Assembly: GCF_006539185.1 (NCBI RefSeq)
Contig: NZ_BJMN01000002.1
Span: 160,319 to 224,318, forward strand
DNA length: 64,000 nt
DNA from: Streptomyces gardneri
GTDB taxonomy: Bacteria > Actinomycetota > Actinomycetes > Streptomycetales > Streptomycetaceae
Direction of reading: 5' to 3'
Below are positions 8,524 to 18,550 of this stretch, one piece after another; position 1 is the first letter of the stretch, and every line of letters begins with the position of its first letter. The position numbers and the translations under genes were made by a program. The notes under the pieces were generated by a model. That model had not been told where the DNA came from. It worked only from the letters and a program-made list of their open reading frames with translations, and made no database searches.

Positions 8524-10767
8524 GTGGACCGCCTGCGCGCCGCCGACCCGTCCTCGGTCGGCGGCCATCGCCTCGTCGCCCGGCTCGGGGCGGGCGGCAT
8601 GGGCGTGGTCTACCTGGCCAGGACCCCGCTCGGAGGCTGGGCGGCGGTGAAGGTGATCCGCGCGGAGTACGCGGCGGACCCGGGCTTCCGGGCCAGGTTC
8701 CGCCGCGAGGCCGAACTGGCCGCGCGCATCACCTCCCGGTGGACGGTGCCGGTGCTCGCCGCCGACGCCGACGCGCGCGAACCCTGGTTGGCCACCGCAT
8801 ACGTCCCCGGGCTGCCGCTCTCCGAGGCCGTCGCCGTCCGCGGGCCGTGGCTGGCCGATCGGGTACGGACGCTGGCGGCGGCGCTCGTCGAGGCCCTGGA
8901 CGCCGTGCACACGGCCGGGCTCGTGCACCGGGACGTCAAGCCCGACAACGTCCTGCTGGCCGCCGACGGCCCCCGTCTGATCGACTTCGGGATCGCGCGG
9001 GCCGTCGGGTCGACGGGTCTCACGGAGACGGGCTCGGTCATCGGCTCGGCCGGCTACCTCTCCCCGGAACAGGCCCGGGGAGGGCGGGTCGGACCGCCCG
9101 GTGACGTGTTCTCGCTCGGCTGCGTCCTCGCCCACACCGCCACGGGACGGCATCCCTTCGGCACCGGCAGGGCCCCCGTCGTCCTCTACCGGACCGTCCA
9201 CGAGGAACCCGACCTCGACGGCCTGTCGGGGCCCCTCGCGGAGACCGTTCGGGCCTGCGTGGCGAAGGACCCCGAGGACCGGCCGTGCATGGGTGAACTG
9301 CGGGAGGCGTTCGGTGGCTTCACGGAGGACGGCTGGCTCCCGGAGGGCCTGCCCGCACTGGTCGCCGAACGCGCGCACCGCGTCCTGGACCTGCCTCTGC
9401 CCCGACCCACCCAGATCGACGGCGGGACCGGCGGGGCCAGCCAGCTCGACGGGATTGCAGACGTCGACCAGACCGCCGACGTCGACGAGACCGGCGGGAC
9501 CACGGCCGGTGCCGGTGCCGGTGCCGGTGCCGACCCCGGCCCCGACGCGCCGACCACGCGGGCGGCCGTCATCCCGCCCTCCCGGCGCCGCCTGCTCGCC
9601 GCCGGCGCCGCCCTCGGAGTCACCGTCGTCGGGGGTGCGGGCGCCTGGTGGGAGTGGGGCCGTACCCCCGCCCCCACCGGCGGCGGGCGAAAGGAGCGGC
9701 GCGCCCTGCCCCAGCGCACGGTCGCGCTCCTCGGTACCTCCGCCGACCCGCTCGTCACCGCCCAGGCACGAGGTGCGCAGCTCGCCGTGGACCGGCACCG
9801 GCGGGATCCTGCCCGGACCATGGACCTCACCCTCCGTACCGTCCATGACGGCGGCACCGGGGCCGGGGCGGCGGCCGCCGTGACCGCGCTCGCCGCCGAC
9901 CCCCGTGTGTACGCGGTGATCGCGGCCGGCACCAACACCACCGTGCCCGCCGCCGTCGCCGCCTGCACAGCCGCGGGGCTCACCGTCCTGGTGGTGCGCG
10001 CCGACACGGAGGACCTCAACACCGTCAACACCACCACGGCGCTGATGCTCCGGGCCACCGAGACCGTCGGGCCGCTCGCCGGAGTACGTCACCTCAACCG
10101 GGTCGTCGCGGCGGAACGGACGGTCGTGGTCCGGGATCTGGGCGACGGCGGGAGAGGGCTGCCGACCTTCCGGATGGCCGTCAGCCACGGAAAGCTGACC
10201 GTGGGCACGATCGTCACGGAGGAGGTCACCGCCGGTACCGGCTTCGATGCTGCGGCGGAGCGGATCGCCGAACACCCCACCGCCGCGGTGCTCTTCGCGG
10301 GCGTGACGCCCGCCCGCGCCGCGGCCCTCGCGCGCGCCCTGCGCGCCGCCGGTCACCGGGGTGTGTGCGTGGCCGGGGAGCACGTCCTGGCGGCGCCCTT
10401 CCTCAGGGACGGCGAGGGCTGGTACGTGGCCGCCTGCCACCTCGACGCCGCCGCCGACCTGCGCACCCGTGCCTTCGCCGTCGCCCACCGCGCGCGCTAC
10501 GGAACCCCGCCCGCCTCATGGGCGGCCGAGGCGTACGACGCCGTGGGCTTCGCCGTCCAAGGGGTGACCCGGCTGGGGGACGAAGGCGGCCGCGACGAGC
10601 TGAAGGGCGCCCTGCTCGCCCGCCCCTGGCAAGGCATCACGCGACGGATGGCCTACGACTCGGCCGCCACCCAGCTCTACGACTCCGACGGCGACGGGGG
10701 CCACTTCCTCTACCGGGTCCAGCGGGGTGTGGCCCGGTACATGGCCCGGCTCGACGACATCGGCTGA
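8524..10767 (+). CDS. Second membrane Ser/Thr kinase with periplasmic ligand-binding domain
   Basis: A 747-residue paralogue of the preceding kinase with the same layout, starting at a GTG 3 bases after the previous stop. The kinase residues are intact: K43, H135-R-D137, D154-F-G, and SAGYLSPEQ in the activation loop. The linker contains an Ala/Gly repeat coded by a hexanucleotide repeat. The membrane segment lies at about 357-380 (RRRLLAAGAALGVTVVGGAG), and a type I periplasmic-binding-like domain follows (RTVALLGTSADPLVTAQARG onward). The external domains of the two kinases differ much more than their kinase domains, so they probably sense different ligands. The tandem arrangement implies duplication followed by divergence. 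Confidence 0.9.
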   Translation: MDRLRAADPSSVGGHRLVARLGAGGMGVVYLARTPLGGWAAVKVIRAEYAADPGFRARFRREAELAARITSRWTVPVLAADADAREPWLATAYVPGLPLSEAVAVRGPWLADRVRTLAAALVEALDAVHTAGLVHRDVKPDNVLLAADGPRLIDFGIARAVGSTGLTETGSVIGSAGYLSPEQARGGRVGPPGDVFSLGCVLAHTATGRHPFGTGRAPVVLYRTVHEEPDLDGLSGPLAETVRACVAKDPEDRPCMGELREAFGGFTEDGWLPEGLPALVAERAHRVLDLPLPRPTQIDGGTGGASQLDGIADVDQTADVDETGGTTAGAGAGAGADPGPDAPTTRAAVIPPSRRRLLAAGAALGVTVVGGAGAWWEWGRTPAPTGGGRKERRALPQRTVALLGTSADPLVTAQARGAQLAVDRHRRDPARTMDLTLRTVHDGGTGAGAAAAVTALAADPRVYAVIAAGTNTTVPAAVAACTAAGLTVLVVRADTEDLNTVNTTTALMLRATETVGPLAGVRHLNRVVAAERTVVVRDLGDGGRGLPTFRMAVSHGKLTVGTIVTEEVTAGTGFDAAAERIAEHPTAAVLFAGVTPARAAALARALRAAGHRGVCVAGEHVLAAPFLRDGEGWYVAACHLDAAADLRTRAFAVAHRARYGTPPASWAAEAYDAVGFAVQGVTRLGDEGGRDELKGALLARPWQGITRRMAYDSAATQLYDSDGDGGHFLYRVQRGVARYMARLDDIG
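9505..9531 (+). repeat. Hexanucleotide repeat inside kinase 2 linker
   Basis: Four consecutive copies of GCCGGT plus a partial copy code for the Ala-Gly run in the juxtamembrane linker of the second kinase. Linker length could vary by slippage in whole-codon steps. Confidence 0.8.
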
Positions 10768-10786
10768 GTCATCCGCGGGCGAGTGG

Positions 10787-10814
10787 TGCCGGTATGAGGG
10801 TGATTGCACCGGCA
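10787..10814 (+). terminator. Weak hairpin after the kinase operon
   Basis: TGCCGGT and ACCGGCA form a 7-base stem around a 14-base loop, 20 bases after the kinase 2 stop. No T-tract follows. It could end the kinase transcript or simply be a hairpin; the support is weak. Confidence 0.35.
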
Positions 10815-10862
10815 TAGCCGAGGGGCTCGGGAGTCTCCGGAGAACTGGTGCCGCCGGAGGGG

Positions 10863-10895
10863 TTGTCAGTGCAATTTCACATTACTATGTTACAG
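10863..10895 (+). promoter_or_regulatory. Promoter/operator of the collagenase gene (33-base element, copy A)
   Basis: This 33-base A/T-rich element is identical to the one at 21309-21341 on the other strand. It contains a -35 like TTGTCA (10863-10868), a 17-base spacer and a -10 like TATGTT (10886-10891). The spacer carries the core CACATTAC (10878-10885), which recurs at the flavoenzyme and deaminase promoters. The identity is seen in the sequence; binding by the FCD GntR regulator at 27119 is inferred. Confidence 0.75.
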
Positions 10896-10994
10896 CGCAC
10901 ACGGGGTGATGAACCGCCGTCATACACCGTGCGAACCAGAGCTGTTCTTGCTTGCCGATCCCCGCACTTACCCCCCTCAACAGCAGGAGTTCTG

Positions 10995-13400
10995 TTGTCC
11001 CTCCACCGACGCGTGCGCTCGTCCCTGCTCGCCTCCGCCATCGCGGTCACCCTCCTCTCCTCCGCCGGCCAGTCGGCCGTGTCCGCGGCGGACACGGAGA
11101 ACTCGCCCGCACCGGCGTCCCCGGTGGCCGGTCCGGCGGCGCCGCAGGCCAAGACCGCGGCCAACCCCTTCGACGAGGTCGAGCACCTCGCCACCGCTCC
11201 CGGCACGACCTTCGGACCCGCGCCCGCCCCCGGCGGTCTCGCCGCCGGCCGCGTCGCCGGAAAGGCCAAGGCCACCGACACCGCCACCCCCAAGGCCGCC
11301 ACCAAGTCGACGGCCAAGGCCACCGAATCCGCCGCGCGGACGACCGCCGCGGACGCCGGCACCACGGCCGCGGGCGTGCCCTGCACGCTCGACGGGATCA
11401 CCGGTCTTTCCCCGGAGCGGTTCGCCGACTTCCTCGCCGACCCCGCGGTCACCAACGAGGGCTGTCTCAACGGCCTCATCTGGAAGTGGGACGCCCGGCT
11501 CACCCCCGTGATGTCCGACGCCCACGTGCAGGCCGTCGCCCGCCGTATATCGAGCCTGGCCGCCTCCCACGACGGCAAGAACTCCTCGCACCTGGAGGAG
11601 ATGTTCACGTACCTGCACGCCGTCGTGTACCACGACTTCTCGCGCGGCGAGATCGACACCACCGACGCGCCCACCGTGAACGCGATCACCCAGGCCGTCA
11701 CCGCCTTCGGCAACGCCCCGCGCACCTTCGACGTCACGAAGAGCAACGCGACCGCCCTGCGCGAGGCCCTCTACGCCGCGAGCGGCCCCGGCCTGCGCCA
11801 GCACCAGATCGGCCTGGTCAAGCGGGTCCTGGCCACCATGGACCCGTCCCACACCGCCACCAACCAGGACCCGGCCTGGGCGGGTGCCGCGCTCGCCGCG
11901 CTCTCCGTCAACTACCTCGGCATCTACCCGGGCAACCAGGACGCCGGCTTCCACGCCGCCGCGGCCGCCGACCCCTCGTACCGCGCCGCCTTCAAGGCCT
12001 TCGCGTCCTACGGACACCTGAAGGGCACCGCCAACGCCTGGGTGGCCCGTGACGCCCTCAGCGAGTACGGCCGCTTCGGCCAGATCGCGGTCCTGAAGAC
12101 GGAGATCGTCGCCGGACTCGGCGAGACCTTCGGCACGGTCGTGAACACCTTCGGCAGCGGCAGTCCGCAGTGGGCGAAGGTCGTCTCGTGGCTCAACTTC
12201 TACGAGGCCTGCAAGCCGTACGGCGTGTGCAAGGAGGACATCGAGAAGCGGATCTTCCCGTACACGTACACCTACGACAACGGCGGCATCAAGGTCCGCA
12301 CCGGACTCGACCGGGCCACCGTCGACCAGCTCTACTACGCCAGCAAGCTCGTCAAGGCGCAGTTCCACCGCGTCCTCGGCAGCGAGCAGCCGGTCACCGG
12401 CGACACCAACACCACCCTGAACATCGTCCTCTACGCCTCCCGCGCGGACTACGAGAACTACCACCCCGTCCTGACCGGCATGGACACCAACAACGGCGGC
12501 ATCTACATCGAGCGCGGCGCCACCTTCTACACCTACCAGCGGCGCGTCCCGCAGGACTCCTCCCTCACCCTCGAGGAGCTGTTCCGCCACGAGTACGTCC
12601 ACTACCTCAACGGCCGCTACGCCGTGCACGGCTCCTTCGGCGAGGGCCCGTGGTACCAGAACGACCGCACCACCTTCATGGACGAGGGCACGGCCGAGTT
12701 CTTCGACGGAGCCACCCGCGACAACGGCATCGCCGTCCGCAAGTCCCTCGTCAAGAGCGTCATCAGCGACACCGCCAACGGCGGCCCCCGCATGAGCGTG
12801 AGCCAGATCCTCAACGCCACCTACGCCGGCGACGGCTTCCGCTTCTACAGCTACGCCGGCACCTTCTTCGAGTACCTCTGGACCGAGCGGCCCGGCTTCC
12901 TGCGCGAGATGTACCGGCACCTGCGGGCCAACGACGTCCAGGCGTACGACTCGTGGCGCAACCGGATGGGCTCCGACGCCAACATCCAGCGCGAGTACAA
13001 CCTCTTCCTCGACAAGCAGATCGCCAAGGTCGACGAGCTGTTCGTCCCGAACACCACCTACACGCCCAACGACCAGCTCCGCGACTCCGCGCTCGCGAAC
13101 GTGAAGTCCGCGTTCGCCACCGCCACCTACAACACCCCCGACTGCGTCGAGAACGGCGACCCGGGCAAGCGCCGGTTCACCTGCACCGGCCGGATCACCG
13201 CCAACCTGTCCAACTCGGCCAGCGAGGACCAGAACTTCAAGGACATGTCCGAGACGGTCGACTACTTCATCCTCGACCGCGCGGGCACCGCGTCCAACAA
13301 CCTCGCCGACATGAACTGCTCCTTCGGACCGATCGACATCTGGTCCAGCAAGGTCGCGGGCACGTCGAGCTTCAGCTGTGAGGGCCCCCTGCGCAGCTGA
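10995..13400 (+). CDS. Secreted M9-family collagenase
   Basis: About 801 residues. The TTG at 10995 is chosen because AGGAG lies 5 bases upstream and a signal peptide follows directly (SLHRRVRSSLLASAIAVTLL). Earlier in-frame codons would place the promoter element inside the gene. The zinc site is H532-E533-Y-V-H536 in LFRHEYVHYLNGRY, with a third ligand, E564, in FMDEGTAEFF; this is the gluzincin pattern of microbial collagenases. An N-terminal activator-like region precedes the catalytic domain. The short C-terminal domain has no obvious PKD or PPC collagen-binding repeat, so this is a compact form. It would cleave native or denatured collagen outside the cell and release Gly-Pro-Hyp peptides for the neighbouring transporter and hydroxyproline pathway. 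A strong terminator follows. Confidence 0.9.
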   Translation: MSLHRRVRSSLLASAIAVTLLSSAGQSAVSAADTENSPAPASPVAGPAAPQAKTAANPFDEVEHLATAPGTTFGPAPAPGGLAAGRVAGKAKATDTATPKAATKSTAKATESAARTTAADAGTTAAGVPCTLDGITGLSPERFADFLADPAVTNEGCLNGLIWKWDARLTPVMSDAHVQAVARRISSLAASHDGKNSSHLEEMFTYLHAVVYHDFSRGEIDTTDAPTVNAITQAVTAFGNAPRTFDVTKSNATALREALYAASGPGLRQHQIGLVKRVLATMDPSHTATNQDPAWAGAALAALSVNYLGIYPGNQDAGFHAAAAADPSYRAAFKAFASYGHLKGTANAWVARDALSEYGRFGQIAVLKTEIVAGLGETFGTVVNTFGSGSPQWAKVVSWLNFYEACKPYGVCKEDIEKRIFPYTYTYDNGGIKVRTGLDRATVDQLYYASKLVKAQFHRVLGSEQPVTGDTNTTLNIVLYASRADYENYHPVLTGMDTNNGGIYIERGATFYTYQRRVPQDSSLTLEELFRHEYVHYLNGRYAVHGSFGEGPWYQNDRTTFMDEGTAEFFDGATRDNGIAVRKSLVKSVISDTANGGPRMSVSQILNATYAGDGFRFYSYAGTFFEYLWTERPGFLREMYRHLRANDVQAYDSWRNRMGSDANIQREYNLFLDKQIAKVDELFVPNTTYTPNDQLRDSALANVKSAFATATYNTPDCVENGDPGKRRFTCTGRITANLSNSASEDQNFKDMSETVDYFILDRAGTASNNLADMNCSFGPIDIWSSKVAGTSSFSCEGPLRS

Positions 13401-13411
13401 CCCCCCGTCGT

Positions 13412-13449
13412 CCGGGCCGGCCTCACTCACGGGGGAGAGGCCGGCCCGG
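13412..13449 (+). terminator. Terminator after the collagenase gene
   Basis: A perfect 12-base stem (CCGGGCCGGCCT with AGGCCGGCCCGG) and a 14-base loop begin 12 bases after the collagenase stop. Some read-through must reach the epimerase gene, or that gene has its own weak promoter in the remaining 60 bases, where I see no convincing one. Confidence 0.7.
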
Positions 13450-13510
13450 CTTCCGCGTTTCCGCATCACCGGCAAGTTCCCCCGAACCCGTTTCCCGGAG
13501 GCCGTACCTC

Positions 13511-14539
13511 GTGAGCACCACCCCGCACTCCGTGCGCACCACCGACTACCACGCCGCAGGCGAACCCTTCAGGATCGTCGACCAGGACCTGCCACCGATC
13601 CCCGGCGACACCGTCGCCGAACGGCGCGCCACCGTGATCGGCGCCGGCGGCACGGCCACGGACCCGCGCCCGGGACCCCTCGACGACGTGCGCCGCCTCC
13701 TCGTCCGGGAACCCCGCGGACATGCGGGCATGTACGGCGGTTTCGTCGTCCCGGCCGACGACGACGGCGCCCACTTCGGTGTGCTGTTCTGGCACAAGGA
13801 CGGCTACTCCACGGCGTGCGGCCACGGCACCATGGCGCTCGGCGCCTGGGCCGTCGACTCCGGCCGCGTCCCGGCACCCGACGACGGCGACGTCCCCGTC
13901 CGCATCGACGTGCCCTCGGGCCGCGTCACCGCGACCGTGCACCGCACGGCCGGCCGCACCACGGGCGTCACCTTCCGCAACGTCCCGACCTTCGTCACCG
14001 CCCGGAAGGTCCACGTCACGACCTCCTTCGGAGCCGTCGAGGTCGACCTCGCCCACTCCGGCGCCTGTTACGCCTCCGTCGCGGCCCGCGACCTCGGCCT
14101 CGACACCACCAAGGCGGCCCTGCCCGCGCTCGTCCGCGCCGGCCAGGAGATCCGCGCGGCCCTCGCCGACCACCCGGCCACCCGGCACGCGGGCGACCCG
14201 CGCCTCTCCGGCGTGTACGGCGTCATCCTGTACGAGGACCTGCCCGACGCCGCCACCAGCGAAGGTCCGCGCCAGCGGAACGTCACCGTCTTCGCCGACG
14301 GCCAGATCGACCGCTCGCCCTGCGGATCCGGCACCTCCGCCCGGCTCGCCCTGCTCGCCGCGGACGGGCGCCTCGCCCCCGGCGAGACCCTGACGCACGA
14401 ATCCGTCGCGGGCACCGTGTTCACCGGCCGGCTGCTCCCCGGAGGAGTCACCGAGGTCACCGGAACCGCCTACCGCACCGGCACCCACACCTTCCTCCTC
14501 GAACCTGACGACGACCTGGGGACGGGGTTCCTGCTGTGA
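13511..14539 (+). CDS. 4-hydroxyproline 2-epimerase / proline racemase family enzyme
   Basis: A 342-residue member of the proline racemase superfamily, starting at a GTG behind a GGAGG-containing leader. Both catalytic thiols are present: C103 in YSTACGHGTMALG and C271 in RSPCGSGTSAR. The Cys/Cys pair fits a racemase or epimerase; trans-3-hydroxyproline dehydratases of this superfamily carry Thr at the second position. Given the D-hydroxyproline dehydrogenase-like, deaminase and semialdehyde dehydrogenase genes nearby, the likely reaction is trans-4-hydroxy-L-proline to cis-4-hydroxy-D-proline. The stop overlaps the next start by 4 bases (GTGA). Proline racemase activity cannot be excluded. 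Confidence 0.87.
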   Translation: MSTTPHSVRTTDYHAAGEPFRIVDQDLPPIPGDTVAERRATVIGAGGTATDPRPGPLDDVRRLLVREPRGHAGMYGGFVVPADDDGAHFGVLFWHKDGYSTACGHGTMALGAWAVDSGRVPAPDDGDVPVRIDVPSGRVTATVHRTAGRTTGVTFRNVPTFVTARKVHVTTSFGAVEVDLAHSGACYASVAARDLGLDTTKAALPALVRAGQEIRAALADHPATRHAGDPRLSGVYGVILYEDLPDAATSEGPRQRNVTVFADGQIDRSPCGSGTSARLALLAADGRLAPGETLTHESVAGTVFTGRLLPGGVTEVTGTAYRTGTHTFLLEPDDDLGTGFLL

Positions 14540-15474
14540 CGCACCTGACCCAGATCGACGCCGCGACCATGGCCCGCCTGCTGGGCCCGGCCGCGGCGAT
14601 CGACGTCCTGGCCGACGTCCTGCGCGCCGGACTCGACCCCGAGGAAGGACCGGCCCGCACCTCCGTCCGCGTGCCCGCCGGCGAACTCCTCCTCATGCCC
14701 GCCGCCTTCGGCCCCTACGCCGGAGTGAAGATCGCCGGCGTGGCCCCCGCCAACCCCGCCGCGGGTCTGCCCCGCATCACGGGCTCCTACCTGCTTCTCG
14801 ACGGCGCGAACCTGCGCCCCCTCGCCCTCCTCGACGGCGCCGCCCTCACCGAACTGCGCACTCCGGCGGTCTCCGCCCTCGCCGTACGCCACCTGACCCC
14901 CACCGGCAAGCCGCTGCGCCTCGTGCTCTTCGGTACCGGCCCCCAGGCGTACGGGCATCTGGAGGCCGTCCTCGCCGTACGCCAGGTCGCCGAGGCGATC
15001 GTCGTCGGGCGCAACCAGATCGGCGCCCGGGCCCTCGCCGGGTACGCGCGCACGCTCGGCGTCCTCGCCCGGACCGGCACGCCCGACGACGTGGCCAAGG
15101 CCGACCTCGTCGTCTGCTGCACCACCGCCCGCGAGCCCCTCTTCGACGGCGCGCTCGTCGCCCCCGGCGCCACCGTCGTCGCCGTCGGCTCGCACGAACC
15201 GGACGCCCGGGAGGTCGACAGCACGCTCGTGGCCCGGTCCGAGGTGTACGTCGAGGCGCGCGGCGCCGCCCTGCGCGAGGCCGGTGACCTGCTCGTCCCC
15301 ACGGCCGAAGGGACGATCGAGGAGGACCACATCGTCGCCGGCATCGCGGACCTGGTCACCGGCCGCCGCACCCCCACGACCGAACGCCCGCGGTTCTTCA
15401 AGAGCGTCGGCATGGCCTGGGAGGACCTCGCCGTGGCCGGCGCGCTCTACGAGGCGGCACTCGCCGCGCCGTAA
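14536..15474 (+). CDS. Ornithine cyclodeaminase / mu-crystallin family reductase
   Basis: A 312-residue NAD(P)-dependent enzyme of the ornithine cyclodeaminase/mu-crystallin family, translationally coupled to the epimerase through GTGA. The Rossmann nucleotide motif reads LVLFGTGPQAYGHLEAVL, and the family segment RTPAVSALA is present as LRTPAVSALAVRHLTP. In characterised hydroxyproline clusters, homologues reduce delta1-pyrroline-2-carboxylate to L-proline, which recycles the product of 3-hydroxyproline dehydration or of D-proline oxidation. That reaction fits here better than true ornithine cyclodeaminase, but the substrate is inferred from context. A strong bidirectional terminator follows. 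Confidence 0.82.
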   Translation: MTHLTQIDAATMARLLGPAAAIDVLADVLRAGLDPEEGPARTSVRVPAGELLLMPAAFGPYAGVKIAGVAPANPAAGLPRITGSYLLLDGANLRPLALLDGAALTELRTPAVSALAVRHLTPTGKPLRLVLFGTGPQAYGHLEAVLAVRQVAEAIVVGRNQIGARALAGYARTLGVLARTGTPDDVAKADLVVCCTTAREPLFDGALVAPGATVVAVGSHEPDAREVDSTLVARSEVYVEARGAALREAGDLLVPTAEGTIEEDHIVAGIADLVTGRRTPTTERPRFFKSVGMAWEDLAVAGALYEAALAAP

Positions 15475-15489
15475 GGACGGCAGGTTCAC

Positions 15490-15533
15490 GCCGAACGCCC
15501 CGGCCCCGCACACGCGGGACCGGGGCGTTCGGC
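15490..15533. terminator. Bidirectional terminator between the epimerase operon and the transporter operon
   Basis: A long near-perfect stem (GCCGAACGCCCCGG paired with CCGGGGCGTTCGGC, continued by CCCGC/GCGGG) around an ACAC loop, placed exactly between two convergent operons. Confidence 0.85.
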
Positions 15534-15537
15534 ATGC

Positions 15538-16550
15538 TCAGGCCGCCTCGGGGAAGTGGCAGGCGACCTGGCGCGCCTCGCCGGGTGAGGCGATCCGCAG
15601 CAGCGGTGCCTCCGTCCGACAGATCTCCTGCGCCTTGGGGCAGCGCGGGTGGAAGGTGCAGCCGGGCGGCGGAGCGGCCGGGCTCGGCGGGTCGCCGAGC
15701 AGCGTGATCCGCTCCCGGGCCCGCTCGGCCGCCGGGTCGGGCAGCGGTACGGCGGAGAGCAGCGCCCGCGTGTACGGGTGCGCGGGGGCCGCGTACACCC
15801 GCTCCTTCACCCCGATCTCCACGATCCGGCCGAGGTACATCACGGCGACCCGGTCGCAGACCCGCTTGACGACCGAGAGGTCGTGGGCGATGAAGAGGTA
15901 GGCGAGTCCCAGCTCGCGCTGGAGCCGTTCCATCAGATTGACGATCTGCGCTTGGACGGAGACGTCGAGCGCGGAGACGGGTTCGTCGGCGACGACGAGC
16001 CGCGGGCTCGTGGCCAGGGACCGGGCGATGCCGATGCGCTGCGCCTGCCCGCCGGAGAACTCGTGCGGATAGCGGTCGATGTGCTCCGGGATGAGCCCGA
16101 CCAGATCCATCAGCTCCACGGCCCGCTTGCGGGCGTCGGCCGCCGAACTCCCCTGCACCATCAGCGGATCGGAGATGATCCGGGCCACGGTCTGGCGGGG
16201 GTTGAGGGAGGAGTGCGGGTCCTGGAAGACCATCTGGAGGTCGCGGCGGAGCGGCTTGAGCTGCCGCTGCGACAGATGCGTGATGTCGCGTCCGTCGTAC
16301 GAGACGGAGCCGGCGGTCGGCTCCAGGAGCCGCACGATCATGCGCCCGGTGGTCGACTTGCCGCAGCCGGACTCGCCGACGAGGCCCAGGGTCTCGCCCG
16401 CCGCCACGTCGAAGCCGATGCCGTCGACCGCCCGGACGGGCACCGAGCGGGACCGGCGCCCCGGGAAGGTCATCGTCAGGTCCCGCACGCTGAGCAGGGG
16501 CGTGGACGTCGTGCTCGTGGCCGCGCCCGAGGTCGCGGTGGTGGTCGTGG

Positions 16551-16554
<4 letters not shown>
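15538..16554 (-). CDS. Peptide ABC transporter ATPase, DppF-like
   Basis: A 338-residue ATP-binding subunit of an oligopeptide/dipeptide importer. Walker A is GESGCGKST, the signature is FSGGQAQRIGIA, and Walker B is LVVADEPVSALD. The C-terminal oligopeptide-transporter extension with its cysteine cluster is present (GCTFHPRCPKAQEICR), as in the DppF/OppF subgroup. The N-terminus is an odd Thr/Ser/Ala run before the first strand (TPLLSVRDLTMTF). It overlaps the upstream ATPase gene by 4 bases and is the last gene of the five-gene minus-strand operon. Confidence 0.92.
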
Positions 16555-17563
<1,009 letters not shown>

Positions 17564-17564
<1 letters not shown>

Positions 17565-18550
17565 CAGTACCTCACTCGCGGGTCGACGACGGCGTACAGC
17601 AGGTCGACGGCCAGGTTGGCGACGACGATGAAGGTGGCGGCGAGCAGGGTGACCCCGAGGATGACGGGCTGGTCCCCGCTGGAGAGGGCGCCGTAGAACA
17701 GGCGGCCGATGCCGGGCAGTCCGAAGATGGACTCGGTGATCACGGCACCCGCGAGGAGTCCGCCCAGGTCCATGCCGAAGATGGTCAGGATCGGGGTCAT
17801 GCCCGCGCGCAGCCCGTGCTTGACGACGACCGTGCGGCGCGGGAGACCCTTGGCGCGGGCGGTGCGGATGTACGGCTCCGCCATGCTCTCGATCATCGAA
17901 CTGCGGCTCTGCCGCGCGTACATCGCGGCGTACAGGACGGCGAGCGCCAGCCAGGGGAGCAGCAGGTTGGTGGCCCAGGACAGCGGATCGTCGCCGAAGG
18001 CCACGTACTGCGGGTAGGGCAGCAGACCGGAGACCCGGATCAGCCCGAAGATCAGCAGCACCGAGGTGAAGTAGACGGGCAGGGAGGCCGCGGCGACCGC
18101 GCCGACCATCAGGGCCCGGTCGATGAGCGTGTCCTTGTGGAGCGCGGCGGTGACGCCCGCGGTGAGCCCGAGGACCAGCCAGATCGCGGCGGCGCCCAGG
18201 GCCAGCGAGGCCGAGACGGGCAGCCGGTCCACGAGCAGGTCCCACACGCTCTGGCTGTTCTCGTACGAGTAGCCCAGACAGGGGAAGTCGCAGGTCAGGG
18301 CGTACTGGCCGGTGCCCGTCGTGCGGCCGGTGAAGATGCCGGTGACGAAGTCGGCGAACTGCCGCCACAGCGGGGCGTCGAGGCCCATGTTGGCGCGGAT
18401 CGCCTCCAGGCGCTCGGTGCTGCACGACTTGCCGCAGGCGGCGGCCGCCGGGTCGGAGGGGAGGACGTAGAAGATGGTGAAGGTGACGGCGGCGATGGCG
18501 AGAAGGACGCCGAGGACGCCCAGGAGCCGGCGGCCGAGGTAGAGGATCAC
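17564..18550 (-). CDS. Peptide ABC transporter permease, DppB-like
   Basis: A 328-residue inner-membrane permease beginning with a GTG (ILYLGRRLLGVLGVLLAIAA) that overlaps the upstream permease stop by 4 bases. It has six predicted membrane helices. The ATPase-contacting EAA-like loop is near YIRTARAKGLPRRTVVVKHGLR. The large periplasmic loop after helix 1 carries three cysteines (CGKSCS and CDFPC), which could form a disulfide; a loop of this kind is common in DppB proteins. Confidence 0.9.

Noticed and set aside
6064..10488. A minus-strand open frame of more than 1400 codons across the two kinases
   Set aside because: It is the antisense of two well-conserved kinase genes. Its Gly/Arg/Val-rich product has no family features and arises from the lack of stops in high-GC DNA.
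10768..10862. A riboswitch before the collagenase
   Set aside because: The hairpins lie upstream of the -35 box, so they cannot be in the collagenase leader, and they match no riboswitch class that I know.
10848..10994. A longer collagenase start upstream of 10995
   Set aside because: It would place the shared promoter element inside the gene and lose the signal peptide's N-terminal position. The TTG at 10995 has AGGAG.
10977..13475. A long minus-strand frame opposite the collagenase
   Set aside because: The product is a low-complexity Val/Gly/Glu string; the plus strand encodes a clear M9 protease.
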